This document shows positions 22,095 to 31,065 of a stretch of 50,929 nucleotides of DNA, in pieces. Position numbers and translations under genes: made by a program. Below the pieces are notes generated by a model. That model did not search any database, was not told where the DNA came from, and worked only from the letters and a program-made list of their open reading frames with translations. Source of the stretch: a virus; the IMG/VR virus record IMGVR_UViG_3300044655_001044, positions 1 through 50,929 of that record; one strand, 5' to 3'. Every line of letters starts with the position of its first letter. Position 1 is the first letter of the stretch.

Positions 22095-22589
22095 TTATAA
22101 CATTAATTTTTTTATTCTTTGTAATTGTTCAAACAAACCTGATAATTTAATACTTGATATTGAAGATTTATGTGAATTACTTTTCATCATATTCAAAGGA
22201 GGTAAGAAATCTGGCTTCTTTGAATGTTTTTTCAAATGACTATTTTTTCTTTCCCCTGTTATCCCACCAATATCATCAGCCTGTTTTCTTCCGTCTTTTC
22301 TATTACTCACCATATCTCTTTCACCTTGTAGGTATTGTTTGGACCACATATCCATTAATTCACCACCAGCCAAGTCATACCTAACTCTATCACCAATTTT
22401 ATCAATATTTTGTAAGTCATGTATAATTCTTTTTAACTGTCCATATTTAACTTTTTTATCTATTAAAAGTTTCTTAGCTCTTTGTACACCATGAACATGT
22501 GTTCCGTTAAGACCAACAATTGTGTGGTTAATCTTATCTAAAATGTTCTGCGGTATATCAAATATCCTATGTTTTAAATCCTTATTCAT
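22095..22589 (-). CDS. Unassigned basic protein with conserved tail
   Basis: A 164-residue basic protein. The first 85 residues are helical (QNILDKINHTIVGLNGTHV, AKKLLIDKKVKYGQLKRII). The middle is polar and probably flexible (SNRKDGRKQADD, HLKKHSKKPDF). It ends LFEQLQRIKKLML, again the R-I-K-x-L-M tail. No family is recognised. It overlaps the preceding gene by 8 nt. Its charge and tail suggest a capsid internal or accessory protein (inference). Confidence 0.68.
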   Translation of the reverse strand: MNKDLKHRIFDIPQNILDKINHTIVGLNGTHVHGVQRAKKLLIDKKVKYGQLKRIIHDLQNIDKIGDRVRYDLAGGELMDMWSKQYLQGERDMVSNRKDGRKQADDIGGITGERKNSHLKKHSKKPDFLPPLNMMKSNSHKSSISSIKLSGLFEQLQRIKKLML

Positions 22590-23355
22590 TATCTTTTTTA
22601 ATATAATTAATTACATCGTCAGCAGTTAAACCGTGACTATCCATACTATTTTTTAATGAATTAAGTTGTCTTTTAATAATTGGGTGTATTTCTTTTGGTT
22701 CAACTTCTTCCTTTTCCTTTTCTAAAACATCATTATCTTTACTTCTACCTTTAAGAATACTCTCAATATATTCCTCCATATACTTCTTTGGGTTCTCAAC
22801 TAATCTAACCTTATCGTCAGGTAAATTTTTATCATAACCCATTTGATCCATTCTATCTTCAGTTTCTTCACTGTCCAAACCTAAATCTTTTTCAAAATAT
22901 TCTTCAGCCTCTTCGTAATCTGCGTCATTTCCCATTGTTGCATCAAATCCAAGAGCATCTTTCATTGCAATTTCAATAAGTTCTCCTTTGGTTAATTTAC
23001 CCTCTCCCCAGAACTTTGTGTAGTTTTGAACCTTAGTCATACCGTAATTACCCATCATACCTTTACCAGTTAGAGCCACTTCATCACTTGTTGAATCGGA
23101 ACTAACACCTTTAGCATCTAAATCCGAAGGTTTTTTACTTGTTAAGATATTACCATTTTTATCTACAATCTCATCCACCTCTTCTTCTTTTTCTACTTTA
23201 TCAGGTATTTTATTATAATCTGTTTTATCAGAAAACTCTTTGGCCCATTTGGACCACTTCTTATTTTTACCCCCTTTGGCTTTTGCATAGAAGAATCTTT
23301 GTTGTGCTTTTGATGCAAATTTCTCCTCAATTACCTGTTTTATAAAATTATTCAT
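22582..23355 (-). CDS. SKAQQRFF-domain protein, probable virion protein
   Basis: A 257-residue acidic protein. The N-terminus has IEEKFASKAQQRFFYAKAKG, where SKAQQRFF is a known phage-protein motif (DUF3008-like) often followed, as here, by a Lys/Trp-rich helix (KKWSKWAKEFSDKT). The IEE just before it could be an I-x-E protease site. The middle is Asp/Glu-rich and partly disordered; the end (KRQLNSLKNSMDSHGLTADD then VINYIKK) is helical. It is the first gene of the minus block 23355-18990 and has a late-type octamer. Function is unknown. Confidence 0.72.
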   Translation of the reverse strand: MNNFIKQVIEEKFASKAQQRFFYAKAKGGKNKKWSKWAKEFSDKTDYNKIPDKVEKEEEVDEIVDKNGNILTSKKPSDLDAKGVSSDSTSDEVALTGKGMMGNYGMTKVQNYTKFWGEGKLTKGELIEIAMKDALGFDATMGNDADYEEAEEYFEKDLGLDSEETEDRMDQMGYDKNLPDDKVRLVENPKKYMEEYIESILKGRSKDNDVLEKEKEEVEPKEIHPIIKRQLNSLKNSMDSHGLTADDVINYIKKDNE

Positions 23356-23370
23356 CTAAATGGACTTTTA

Positions 23371-23378
23371 TATAAATA
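23371..23378 (-). promoter_or_regulatory. Late-type promoter, leftward
   Basis: TATTTATA on the minus strand lies 15 nt before ATG 23355. Together with the octamer at 23396 it forms a divergent promoter pair in a 53-nt gap, one octamer facing each way. Confidence 0.6.
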
Positions 23379-23395
23379 TCAAATGTTATGAAAGA

Positions 23396-23403
23396 TATTT
23401 ATA
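23396..23403 (+). promoter_or_regulatory. Late-type promoter, rightward
   Basis: TATTTATA ends 5 nt before ATG 23409. An in-frame ATG at 23388 lies upstream of the octamer and would be excluded from the transcript, so 23409 is the start. Confidence 0.6.
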
Positions 23404-23408
23404 TAAAC

Positions 23409-25529
23409 ATGGCTAATCAGAATATTTTAAGATTTTACGGTTCCAAACTCGATTTAAAGGTAGATTATTCCGAATTATATGACTATGAACTATCAAAAGT
23501 TCAAATGGATTATAATGAAGAGGTCTTAGATTTCGACACGGAAATAACATATACAGGACTAACTATCGATTCTTCTTGTTTAACGGGACTAACTTCACCT
23601 TGGGAAGTTGCGGTGAATACTCGTTATACGGGAGACACCTGTGATTTTACTGTTCGTAGAAGAACAGAGAAGGGTTGGACATTAGATTTGGTTTTTGATA
23701 GATTAGTAACTGGAACGACATTTTACTATTTAGGAATTAAAGATGATTTGGCTAATGGGAATTACGCGGATAATAATTTAACATTCTCATTTACCAATAA
23801 TAAAAAGATAAAATGGGAGTCATTTCATTATTCGGGATTATGTAATCCAGATAGTGGGTACACGGAGTCATATTACACAATAACAGGTAATACTCCTGAA
23901 TTATGTGCAAATGGAATATATGACGATTTTAATATTACAATCACATTTGATAGATACACATATCTTTATGGTTGTGAGATTGAGAATGAGGGGGGATTTA
24001 ATGATTTAATATTAGGTCCACACGCAGTTAGTTATACTGATGAATTATGGGCTCCGACAACTGGTGATACTGGTAGTTTCTTTTCGGGTTCATTTATAGG
24101 TCACTCAACACAAATCACCACAGGTTATACAATGGTTACCGGATCATTAAATTGGATTACGGGGGATACTGAATATAGTTATGTGGAAGAATTAAATAAA
24201 AAATGGGCAGGAGAAAAACAAAAAAGATTAGGAACACTTAAAATTTATCATAACGGTAAAAGAATATATAAATTAGAAAACTTTGAGGAAATAATTCCAT
24301 CATTAAGGTCTTCTGAAAATGAAATCGTACAAATTTTTGGTAATAATTCACTTAATGGTGTTTTAAAACAAGTTAAGTATTTTGAAGAACCGTTGGATTT
24401 TGTTCATGTTAATCATCATTATTTAACATCAATTAAACCAAATTATTCAATATATGGTTGTTCAGATGTTTTACCAAGCCCAACACCAACACCAACTAAC
24501 ACACCAACACCTACTAATACTGTTACTCCTACTAATACTGTTACACCAACTAATACATCAACCAATACACCAACACCAAGTATTACACCTACAAACACTC
24601 CTACTAACACAATTACTTCGACACCAACAAATACCGTTACTCCAACGCAAACGCCGACTAATACACCGACTAACACACCAACACCAACAGGAAGTGAAAC
24701 CCCAACACCTACTCCAACTAACACACCAACTCCTACGGTTACTGAAACACCTACGCAAACTCCAACGAATACACCCACTAATACCCCCACTAATACGGTC
24801 ACACCTACCAATTCAGTTACACCCACACCAAGTGTCGCCGCAAGTGGGATAACTACAAGCAATTTAGTATTACATTACGACCCATCAAACCTTTCTTCAT
24901 ATCCTGGTAGTGGAACAACAATTAATGATTTATCAGGTAATGATTTGAATGGAACAATGAGTAATATAACATATACATCACCATACTTCACATACAATGG
25001 TTCTTCATCACAAATTTCAGTTGCAGATAATGCGGCATTAGAACCGGGAAGTGGTGATTGGACAGTAGAAGTTTGGGTGAATCAATCAGTAGCAGGTAAT
25101 GATGTAGTACTTGGTAAATTTAACGCAGCTGGGTTAACAACAAGTGTGGGTTATAGTGTTAGAACAACTGCTTCAACATTTTATGGACAATATGGTTCGG
25201 GTGCGGGTTCAGGATCAACACTATTTGTTAATAGTACAAACCACACCGCAACACTTAATACATGGTATCAAATAGTTTATGTATTTACTAATGTTGCGGC
25301 CAATACATTTCAAACATTTGTTAATGGTGTTAGTATCGGTACTGTAAATCACAGTTTAGCAAGTATATTAAACACTACTACAAACTTATACATTGGTTCA
25401 TATAATAATGGTGAATACCCACAATACTTTGATGGTAAGATTGGTATAACCCGTTTATATAGTAGTGCATTAACATCAACTGAAGTTTTGAATAACTATA
25501 ACGCAGACAAATCTAAATACGGTTTATAA
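23409..25529 (+). CDS. Host-binding adhesin with TPT-rich stalk and LamG domain
   Basis: A 706-residue tail protein. Residues 1-350 are beta-rich and unassigned, perhaps an attachment part to the tail. About 355-476 is a stalk of Thr-Pro repeats (TPTNTPT, TVTPTN). About 480-706 is a laminin G/concanavalin-like domain: [88 protein letters not shown]. Such domains bind sugars, so this is a likely receptor-binding or capsule-binding fibre. A rigid or glycosylated Thr-rich stalk would present the domain; glycosylation by the phage glycosyltransferases is possible but unproven. No signal peptide is visible. Confidence 0.85.
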   Translation: MANQNILRFYGSKLDLKVDYSELYDYELSKVQMDYNEEVLDFDTEITYTGLTIDSSCLTGLTSPWEVAVNTRYTGDTCDFTVRRRTEKGWTLDLVFDRLVTGTTFYYLGIKDDLANGNYADNNLTFSFTNNKKIKWESFHYSGLCNPDSGYTESYYTITGNTPELCANGIYDDFNITITFDRYTYLYGCEIENEGGFNDLILGPHAVSYTDELWAPTTGDTGSFFSGSFIGHSTQITTGYTMVTGSLNWITGDTEYSYVEELNKKWAGEKQKRLGTLKIYHNGKRIYKLENFEEIIPSLRSSENEIVQIFGNNSLNGVLKQVKYFEEPLDFVHVNHHYLTSIKPNYSIYGCSDVLPSPTPTPTNTPTPTNTVTPTNTVTPTNTSTNTPTPSITPTNTPTNTITSTPTNTVTPTQTPTNTPTNTPTPTGSETPTPTPTNTPTPTVTETPTQTPTNTPTNTPTNTVTPTNSVTPTPSVAASGITTSNLVLHYDPSNLSSYPGSGTTINDLSGNDLNGTMSNITYTSPYFTYNGSSSQISVADNAALEPGSGDWTVEVWVNQSVAGNDVVLGKFNAAGLTTSVGYSVRTTASTFYGQYGSGAGSGSTLFVNSTNHTATLNTWYQIVYVFTNVAANTFQTFVNGVSIGTVNHSLASILNTTTNLYIGSYNNGEYPQYFDGKIGITRLYSSALTSTEVLNNYNADKSKYGL
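24472..24837 (+). repeat. Imperfect DNA repeat coding for the TPT stalk
   Basis: About 366 nt of imperfect 6- and 12-nt units (ACACCA, ACTAAT, CCTACT variants) encode about 122 residues of Thr-Pro-Thr-Asn repeats. Synonymous variation between units argues for old repeats, but the region could still change length by recombination. Confidence 0.85.
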
Positions 25530-25539
25530 CAAAAATATA

Positions 25540-25547
25540 TATTTATA
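25540..25547 (+). promoter_or_regulatory. Late-type promoter
   Basis: TATTTATA lies in the 22-nt gap between two genes and ends 4 nt before ATG 25552. Confidence 0.58.
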
Positions 25548-25551
25548 ACAT

Positions 25552-25905
25552 ATGGAATTCTTTATAAGACAAGGGGCATCTGACCCAATATTAAAAATGA
25601 GGATGATTGATGACGGTAAAAACGACAAATCATCATTTAATGATTTATTGGAAAATGCAACAATCACATTTGACATGTTTGATGTTAGTACCGGTGAACC
25701 CGTATTATTAAATGAAACTTGTAATATCACAACAAGAACAAAATTATATAACCAAACGACTGACGAATATTATATCGTTTATAGATTCACTGAACAACAG
25801 ACATCTGAAATAGGTAAATTTGAAGGAAAAGTAAATGTGTCGTTTGATAATGGTAATAAACTTATATTACCCGTTAAGGAAAAATTATACATTAATATTT
25901 TTTAA
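25552..25905 (+). CDS. Small tail protein with BppU N-terminal-like domain
   Basis: A 117-residue all-beta protein. The order FIRQGASDPILKMRMIDDGK, LENATITFDMFDVSTGEPVL, YYIVYRFTEQQTSEIGKFEG and LILPVKEKLYINIF resembles the N-terminal domain of phage upper-baseplate proteins (BppU family), which anchors fibres. The likeness is by pattern only. Its position directly after the adhesin gene supports a tail-fibre accessory or linker role. Confidence 0.65.
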   Translation: MEFFIRQGASDPILKMRMIDDGKNDKSSFNDLLENATITFDMFDVSTGEPVLLNETCNITTRTKLYNQTTDEYYIVYRFTEQQTSEIGKFEGKVNVSFDNGNKLILPVKEKLYINIF

Positions 25906-25929
25906 TACCTCCTTTTTTTCTTATACTTA

Positions 25930-25983
25930 TTAATGTAAACAAGGCAAACTGTGATTTAATCACAAGCTAATACGTCACATTAA
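25930..25983 (+). promoter_or_regulatory. Palindromic leader of the DNA polymerase gene
   Basis: The 91-nt gap before the polymerase holds TGTGATTTAATCACA (25950-25964), a perfect 15-nt palindrome, flanked by the inverted pair TTAATGT (25930-25936) and ACATTAA (25977-25983). In RNA this can fold as a small hairpin within a larger stem just 13 nt before the ATG. T4 gp43 represses its own translation by binding a leader hairpin, so an operator is a reasonable guess. A DNA operator is the alternative. No late octamer or full host promoter is seen here. Confidence 0.5.
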
Positions 25984-25996
25984 AAAAAATTAAAAG

Positions 25997-28894
25997 ATGA
26001 AAGAGGTTATCTCTCAGGAAGTTATTGAAGGCTTCCTCAATGGTGGTGACGACGAAATGTATATCGTCGGTGTTGAATATGACTACCCAACCAATACAAT
26101 TTGGAAAATTATTCAAGACCCAATTGAAGGAAAAATTATTAAATCTGATACATTTACACCGTTTATATGGGTAGGTGATTTAACAGGATTAAATTTTTAT
26201 AACAACTCAAAGGCCATGCAGAAAAAACGTATGGGTGAGTTTGGGATATTAATTGAAAAGTTAGATACACACGGCAACGAACGTTTAGAAAATGGTATGA
26301 CCCATATTGTTAAGAGTATTAAATCATATACGGATTTAGTATCGTTCTTTAGAATGGGCGGATTAAATCCATGGGACGAAAAAGTTAGACAACATTTTAC
26401 CGTATTAAACCCTGTAGAACAATATCTTATACAGAAGAAAAAAAGATTATTTAAAGGTATTGATGAATATAGTGGTGTTAATAGATTTGTATTTGATATT
26501 GAGACCACAGGTCTTGACCCTGAAACTTGTGTTATTATATTAATTGGAGTTAAAGACAATCGTGGTATGAACGAAACAATTGCAGCATTTGGTGAAGACG
26601 GTGAAAAGAAATGTATAGAAAGATTTTTCAAGTATATTAAAGATTTAAAACCAACCATTGTTGCAGGTTATAACTCCGCGTTCTTTGACTGGCCATTTAT
26701 ATTAAAACGTGCAGAAATACTTGGTGTTGACGTTAATGGTCTTACACAAATATTCACAACGCAAGGAATGAAAGAGAAGGAAGGAATGTTAAAACTTGCA
26801 AATGAAATTGAACCATACAAACAACACGTTATATGGGGATTTAATATTATTGATATTGCACATTCAGTTCGTAGAGCACAAGCTATCAATTCTGAAATTA
26901 AAAGTTGGGGATTAAAATATATTACAACATATTTGGAGAAAGAAAAACCTAATCGTGTATACGTAGATGGTGCAAAGATTTCAAAAATATATCTTGATAA
27001 CGAAAGTTATTATGTAAATCCAAAGACAGGAAACTACAAACAAATTGGAGAACCTGGTACAGAAAATCTAACACAGAAATATCCTGGTAAATTTGAGATA
27101 TGGACAGGAAGAAAAATTGTGGAACAATATCTTGACGATGACTTGTATGAGACTATGGTTGTAGATGATTCATTTTCTCAATCAACATTCTTATTATCAA
27201 AACTTGTACCTACCACTTATGAAAGAATTGCAACAATGGGAACTGCAACACTATGGAAAATTATTATGTTAGCATGGTCTTATGAAAACAATTTAGCAAT
27301 ACCAGCAAAAGATGAGAAACGTGCAATCACTGGTGGTTTATCAAGATTACTTAACGTAGGTTATTCAAAGAACATTGTTAAGTTTGACTACGCATCACTT
27401 TATCCATCAATTCAACTTGTATATGATGTGTTCCCTGATTGTGATGTGATGGGTGTACAAAAATCAATGTTAAAATATTTCCGTGATATTCGTATCAAAT
27501 ATAAATTACTTGCTGGTGAATTAAAAAATAGTGATCCAGTTCTTGCTGAAATGTATGATAGAAAACAATTACCAATTAAGATTTTTATCAACGCTTATTT
27601 CGGTAGTTTATCTGCACCACACGTATTCCCTTGGGGAGATATGAATATGGGTGAAACCATTACCTGTGTTGGTCGTCAGTGTTTAAGGATGATGATTATG
27701 TTCTATATGAAGAAAGGTTATAAACCTTTGGTAATGGACACGGATGGTGTGAACTTTGAAACACCATTGAATATTGATGATACGGTTTATGTTGGTAAAG
27801 GATTAAATGAAATGGTTACATTAGGAAAAGAATATAAAGGTATTGAAGCGGACACCGCAGAATTCAATGATATCTTTATGAGAAATGAAATGGGATTAGA
27901 TATTGACTATGTGGCGCCGGCTTGTATTAATGTTTCTCGTAAGAACTATATCATTAAGATGATGAAGAAAGGAAAAGAGAAAATTAAATTAACAGGTAAC
28001 ACAATCAAATCAAAAAAATTACAAACATATATCGTAGAGTTTTTAGATGAAGGATTAAAGTATTTGTTAAATGGTGATGGATTATCTTTTGTGGAATTAT
28101 ATTATGAATTTGTAAGTAAAATCTATAATAAAGAAATTCCATTATCTAAAATTGCAAATAAAGCTCGTGTTAAACAATCTATTAATGATTATAGAAAGTA
28201 TGTTCAGAAGACAACTAAAGCTGGTTCATTAATGTCTCGTCAAGCACATATGGAATTAATTATGAGAAGTGATTATCCCGCAGGATTAGGAGATACAATT
28301 TATTATGTAAATAATGGTGTTAAGAAATCATCTGGAGATGTTCAGAAAGTTAGTAGACCTAGTAAGAAAGTTTTAGAAGAATATCTTGCAAAACATGGTA
28401 CGCCAATGCCCGAAGATTACATTGAAGTGAATTGTTATATGATTGATGAAAAAGAAATATTAAATAATCCTGATTTAAAAGGTGATTATAATGTTCCTCG
28501 TTATCTTAATAATTTTAACAAACGTGTTGAACCATTGTTAGTTGTTTTTCATCCATCAATTAGAGAAGATATATTAATTGAATCACCTGACCAAAGACAA
28601 TTCTTTACAAAATTACAATGTGAATTAGTTAATGGATTTCCATTAAAAGAAGAAGGTCAAGATAAATTAGATGAGGTAATGACTTTATCAGATAGTGAAG
28701 TATTATTTTGGAATCGTGTGGGTAGAGACCCTTACTTTATGTATGTGGAAAATAGTTTAGAACTTGCCGACCCATTTTGGGTTGACCACAATAGAAAAGT
28801 AATTTCGTTTCAAGAACAAAGTACCAAATCAAATGAAGAGGAAATTATTGAGACTAATGGTAATGATTATGCATTACACGCAATAGAAAGTTAG
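25997..28894 (+). CDS. gp43: Family B DNA polymerase, gp43-like
   Basis: A 965-residue replicative polymerase with 3'-5' exonuclease. Exo I is FDIETTGLDPE with Asp167 and Glu169; exo II is VAGYNSAFFDWPFI. Polymerase motif A is KFDYASLYPSIQ with Asp464; motif B is KIFINAYFGSLSAPHVFPWG; motif C is MDTDG with Asp581 and Asp583. The length is close to T4 gp43 (898). Exo III was not pinned down. The 3' end overlaps the convergent neck gene by 4 nt. It is an early function between late genes, with an unusual palindromic leader and no late octamer, consistent with early expression. Confidence 0.96.
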   Translation: MKEVISQEVIEGFLNGGDDEMYIVGVEYDYPTNTIWKIIQDPIEGKIIKSDTFTPFIWVGDLTGLNFYNNSKAMQKKRMGEFGILIEKLDTHGNERLENGMTHIVKSIKSYTDLVSFFRMGGLNPWDEKVRQHFTVLNPVEQYLIQKKKRLFKGIDEYSGVNRFVFDIETTGLDPETCVIILIGVKDNRGMNETIAAFGEDGEKKCIERFFKYIKDLKPTIVAGYNSAFFDWPFILKRAEILGVDVNGLTQIFTTQGMKEKEGMLKLANEIEPYKQHVIWGFNIIDIAHSVRRAQAINSEIKSWGLKYITTYLEKEKPNRVYVDGAKISKIYLDNESYYVNPKTGNYKQIGEPGTENLTQKYPGKFEIWTGRKIVEQYLDDDLYETMVVDDSFSQSTFLLSKLVPTTYERIATMGTATLWKIIMLAWSYENNLAIPAKDEKRAITGGLSRLLNVGYSKNIVKFDYASLYPSIQLVYDVFPDCDVMGVQKSMLKYFRDIRIKYKLLAGELKNSDPVLAEMYDRKQLPIKIFINAYFGSLSAPHVFPWGDMNMGETITCVGRQCLRMMIMFYMKKGYKPLVMDTDGVNFETPLNIDDTVYVGKGLNEMVTLGKEYKGIEADTAEFNDIFMRNEMGLDIDYVAPACINVSRKNYIIKMMKKGKEKIKLTGNTIKSKKLQTYIVEFLDEGLKYLLNGDGLSFVELYYEFVSKIYNKEIPLSKIANKARVKQSINDYRKYVQKTTKAGSLMSRQAHMELIMRSDYPAGLGDTIYYVNNGVKKSSGDVQKVSRPSKKVLEEYLAKHGTPMPEDYIEVNCYMIDEKEILNNPDLKGDYNVPRYLNNFNKRVEPLLVVFHPSIREDILIESPDQRQFFTKLQCELVNGFPLKEEGQDKLDEVMTLSDSEVLFWNRVGRDPYFMYVENSLELADPFWVDHNRKVISFQEQSTKSNEEEIIETNGNDYALHAIES

Positions 28895-30006
28895 ATAATA
28901 TTAATAGGTGCAGGCATTGCTCTAAACTTAAGAGATTTGTTTAGGTTCTCTGCCTCACCTGCTTTTCTTTCAAGTATTTTGTCAGGACGTAATCTTTCTA
29001 ATCTTGCCATAAGTTCTTCAACCAATTTAGATTTTTCATCTTTACCTTCAGTAATTAATGAACTGTAATCTAATTTAATTGTACTATCAGGAACTTGTAA
29101 ATCACCTGAAAACTTACCCCATATACGACCTAAACCTTCTTTAGAATAACCGATTAGATATTTTCTAACCCAATTCTGTGAAGGTTTATTTAAACTACCC
29201 CATGTTAATTCTTCCGTCATTACATCCGAAGGTAATTTAATAACATCTTTGTTTTTCTCTAAACAAGTATCTCTATCCATAGTTTCATAGTACCAATACC
29301 AAACGTTGTAGTTATTTTTAGCGATAGAACCAAAGTCAAATTTACCACCTGGTACGTTATAAAGGTGTACCAATTTCTTACCTTCAGGACCCGCGGTAAT
29401 CTTATAAGTTAAATCACCACCAATCATTCTACTCTTAAAGTTTCTATCTTGCATTCTTAATAATAGGTCAAAACCCGGTGTCATAAAATATGAACCAGCG
29501 GTCCCAACTTGAGCATATCCACCCACACCACCGAAACCAACACCACCAAGTGCACCAAAACCACCTAAAAATGGATCAACAATTGAGTCATTTAAAGTTG
29601 CACGTGTAAAGTATAATAACTCGTTAATTTCACGACCAGCAGGGATTTCATATACTTGTTGACCTTGTGAAACTGTAAAATAGTCCTTCTTTAATTCACT
29701 TGTTCCTCCAGCCTGTAAACCTACAATTTTGGAATATGAGTGAGTATATTGAGTTTCGTAATCTAAACTTCTTGTTGTGAAAGCCCTTGAAAGGGATTGT
29801 GTATCTAAATCAAGTCCGGCCAATGCTGACCATTGAGACTCAATTAACCAATCACTAACGTATTGTTCGTATTCTGATAGAGATAACTCTAAAAAGGTAT
29901 CCATTTGTTCCTGTGTAAGTTCAATTCCACGAACTGGCATCCCCAAAAGGTGAAAAACCTGCGTATATAATTTATCTCTTTCTTCCGGTGTAATAATAGT
30001 GGCCAT
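28891..30006 (-). CDS. Neck or head-completion protein, gp13-like
   Basis: A 371-residue structural protein. The N-terminal 60 residues are helical (ERDKLYTQVFHLLGMPVRGI, QMDTFLELSLSEYEQYVSDW), as in head-tail connector proteins. The middle has YEIPAGREINELLYFTR, a Gly-rich loop (GGFGALGGVGFGG, about 148-160) and YNVWYWYYETMDRD (about 230-244). It ends with basic helices. It resembles gp13-type neck proteins of large T4-like phages in size and layout, but I give the gp13 label only tentatively. It has a late-type octamer 15 nt upstream that is embedded in the host-type promoter of the opposite gene. Confidence 0.6.
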   Translation of the reverse strand: MATIITPEERDKLYTQVFHLLGMPVRGIELTQEQMDTFLELSLSEYEQYVSDWLIESQWSALAGLDLDTQSLSRAFTTRSLDYETQYTHSYSKIVGLQAGGTSELKKDYFTVSQGQQVYEIPAGREINELLYFTRATLNDSIVDPFLGGFGALGGVGFGGVGGYAQVGTAGSYFMTPGFDLLLRMQDRNFKSRMIGGDLTYKITAGPEGKKLVHLYNVPGGKFDFGSIAKNNYNVWYWYYETMDRDTCLEKNKDVIKLPSDVMTEELTWGSLNKPSQNWVRKYLIGYSKEGLGRIWGKFSGDLQVPDSTIKLDYSSLITEGKDEKSKLVEELMARLERLRPDKILERKAGEAENLNKSLKFRAMPAPINII

Positions 30007-30008
30007 AA

Positions 30009-30040
30009 TTTGGTATATTCTAATAAATAGTGTAAATTTG
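30009..30040 (+). promoter_or_regulatory. Bacteroidota-type promoter of the nuclease-like gene
   Basis: TTTG (30009-30012), 20 nt, then TAAATTTG (30033-30040) fit the Bacteroidota -33/-7 promoter. The spacing and the first 12 nt (TTTGGTATATTC) are the same as in the promoter at 5221. It ends 5 nt before ATG 30046, so the mRNA would be leaderless. Confidence 0.8.
30022..30029 (-). promoter_or_regulatory. Late-type promoter of the neck gene
   Basis: TATTTATT on the minus strand, 15 nt before ATG 30006, lies wholly inside the spacer of the rightward host-type promoter. The two promoters therefore overlap and could exclude each other. Confidence 0.55.
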
Positions 30041-30045
30041 AACTT

Positions 30046-31065
30046 ATGATAGAAATATATCCTTACAGTCCTTATAATTTAAGACACAATTATTTTCATA
30101 ACCTTTTTCAGAATGATACATTTAAGTCATATTATATTAAAAAATGTAATGAGGTCTTCAAAAGAAATGGTGAGAGACTTGGAATTTGGGGTTTCTGGTG
30201 GAGAGGAAATTATGGTATTTTAAATGAACAATCAATTTGGTGTTGGAGAAATACCGTTAATACACATCCTTATTGTACTTTAGATCTCTTTTATTTATAT
30301 AAACATTTTAAAAATGAAACCTTAGATTACGATAATCCGACCACGTTATTTGAAAATATTGATAAGTTATTTGAATTTGTAGATGAGAACTTTGATTTAT
30401 TTTTTACTATGAACATTGAAGAAAAATATTTTAAAAATTTTTGGCGTCGTTGTAATAAATCTTGGGGAAGAGGTCAGGTAACCACTATTGCAGTTATGTA
30501 TAAAATAAGGGAACTTTTTCCTGACTGTAAAATACTTAAAATGGATTTTAGTATTATGAGAGGGGACGGTAACGATTTTAAAGGTATTGACATAATAATT
30601 GAAAATGATTGTGGTGAAATAATAACAATACAAGTTAAATCGGGAAAAATAATTCAAGAAAATGAAATAGGTTTTGTTGTTGAAAGTTCAGTTAATGATT
30701 TAAAATCAAAAGCTAAATATTATTGTTTTGTTGATTTTAAAGACAATAAAACAACAATAGTCACATTTCAAAATTTATTACAATATATAATAAGAGGAAC
30801 TATAAATCATACTTTCCGTAAGGAAATATTACAACCAATAAAAATTAATGAACATATGGAAGTACCTGAAACTTTACATAAAATTACAGAATTTATCTAT
30901 AACAAACCTGAATTAATAATTGAATTACAATATGTTAAAAGCGGTACCAATTTAATGGAAATTAAAGATGATGTCGTAATGATAACAATTGGTAATTTTT
31001 TAGATGAAAATTTATCAAATGAATTGTCTGAGTTTTTTATAAAATTACAAGAGACTTTTAAGTAA
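30046..31065 (+). CDS. PD-(D/E)XK nuclease-like accessory protein
   Basis: A 339-residue protein. Around 165-200 the segment KMDFSIMRGDGNDFKGIDII followed by ENDCGEIITIQVKSGK has the layout of a PD-(D/E)XK nuclease core: Asp182 in GID, then the hydrophobic strand with Gln196 and Lys198 (Q-V-K). The next strand (KAKYYCFVDFKDNKTTIVTF) also fits. The N-terminal 140 residues are Trp/Tyr/Phe-rich (GIWGFWWRGNYG, IWCWRN, NFWRRCNKSWGRGQ) and unlike anything I know. It has its own host-type promoter in an otherwise late region, so it is probably an early accessory gene that acts on host or rival DNA or in packaging (inference). It overlaps the helicase gene by 21 nt at its 3' end. Confidence 0.6.
   Translation: MIEIYPYSPYNLRHNYFHNLFQNDTFKSYYIKKCNEVFKRNGERLGIWGFWWRGNYGILNEQSIWCWRNTVNTHPYCTLDLFYLYKHFKNETLDYDNPTTLFENIDKLFEFVDENFDLFFTMNIEEKYFKNFWRRCNKSWGRGQVTTIAVMYKIRELFPDCKILKMDFSIMRGDGNDFKGIDIIIENDCGEIITIQVKSGKIIQENEIGFVVESSVNDLKSKAKYYCFVDFKDNKTTIVTFQNLLQYIIRGTINHTFRKEILQPIKINEHMEVPETLHKITEFIYNKPELIIELQYVKSGTNLMEIKDDVVMITIGNFLDENLSNELSEFFIKLQETFK

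Noticed and set aside
24472-24837. Short-unit repeats as a CRISPR array
   Set aside because: The units are 6-12 nt, imperfect, contiguous and in frame with the protein; there are no unique spacers.
24443-24862. Long open frames on both strands over the TPT repeat, for example a Val/Gly-rich reverse frame of 139 codons
   Set aside because: Repeat DNA of this composition keeps all frames open. The forward frame continues into a recognisable LamG domain on one side and a normal protein on the other, so the others are shadows.
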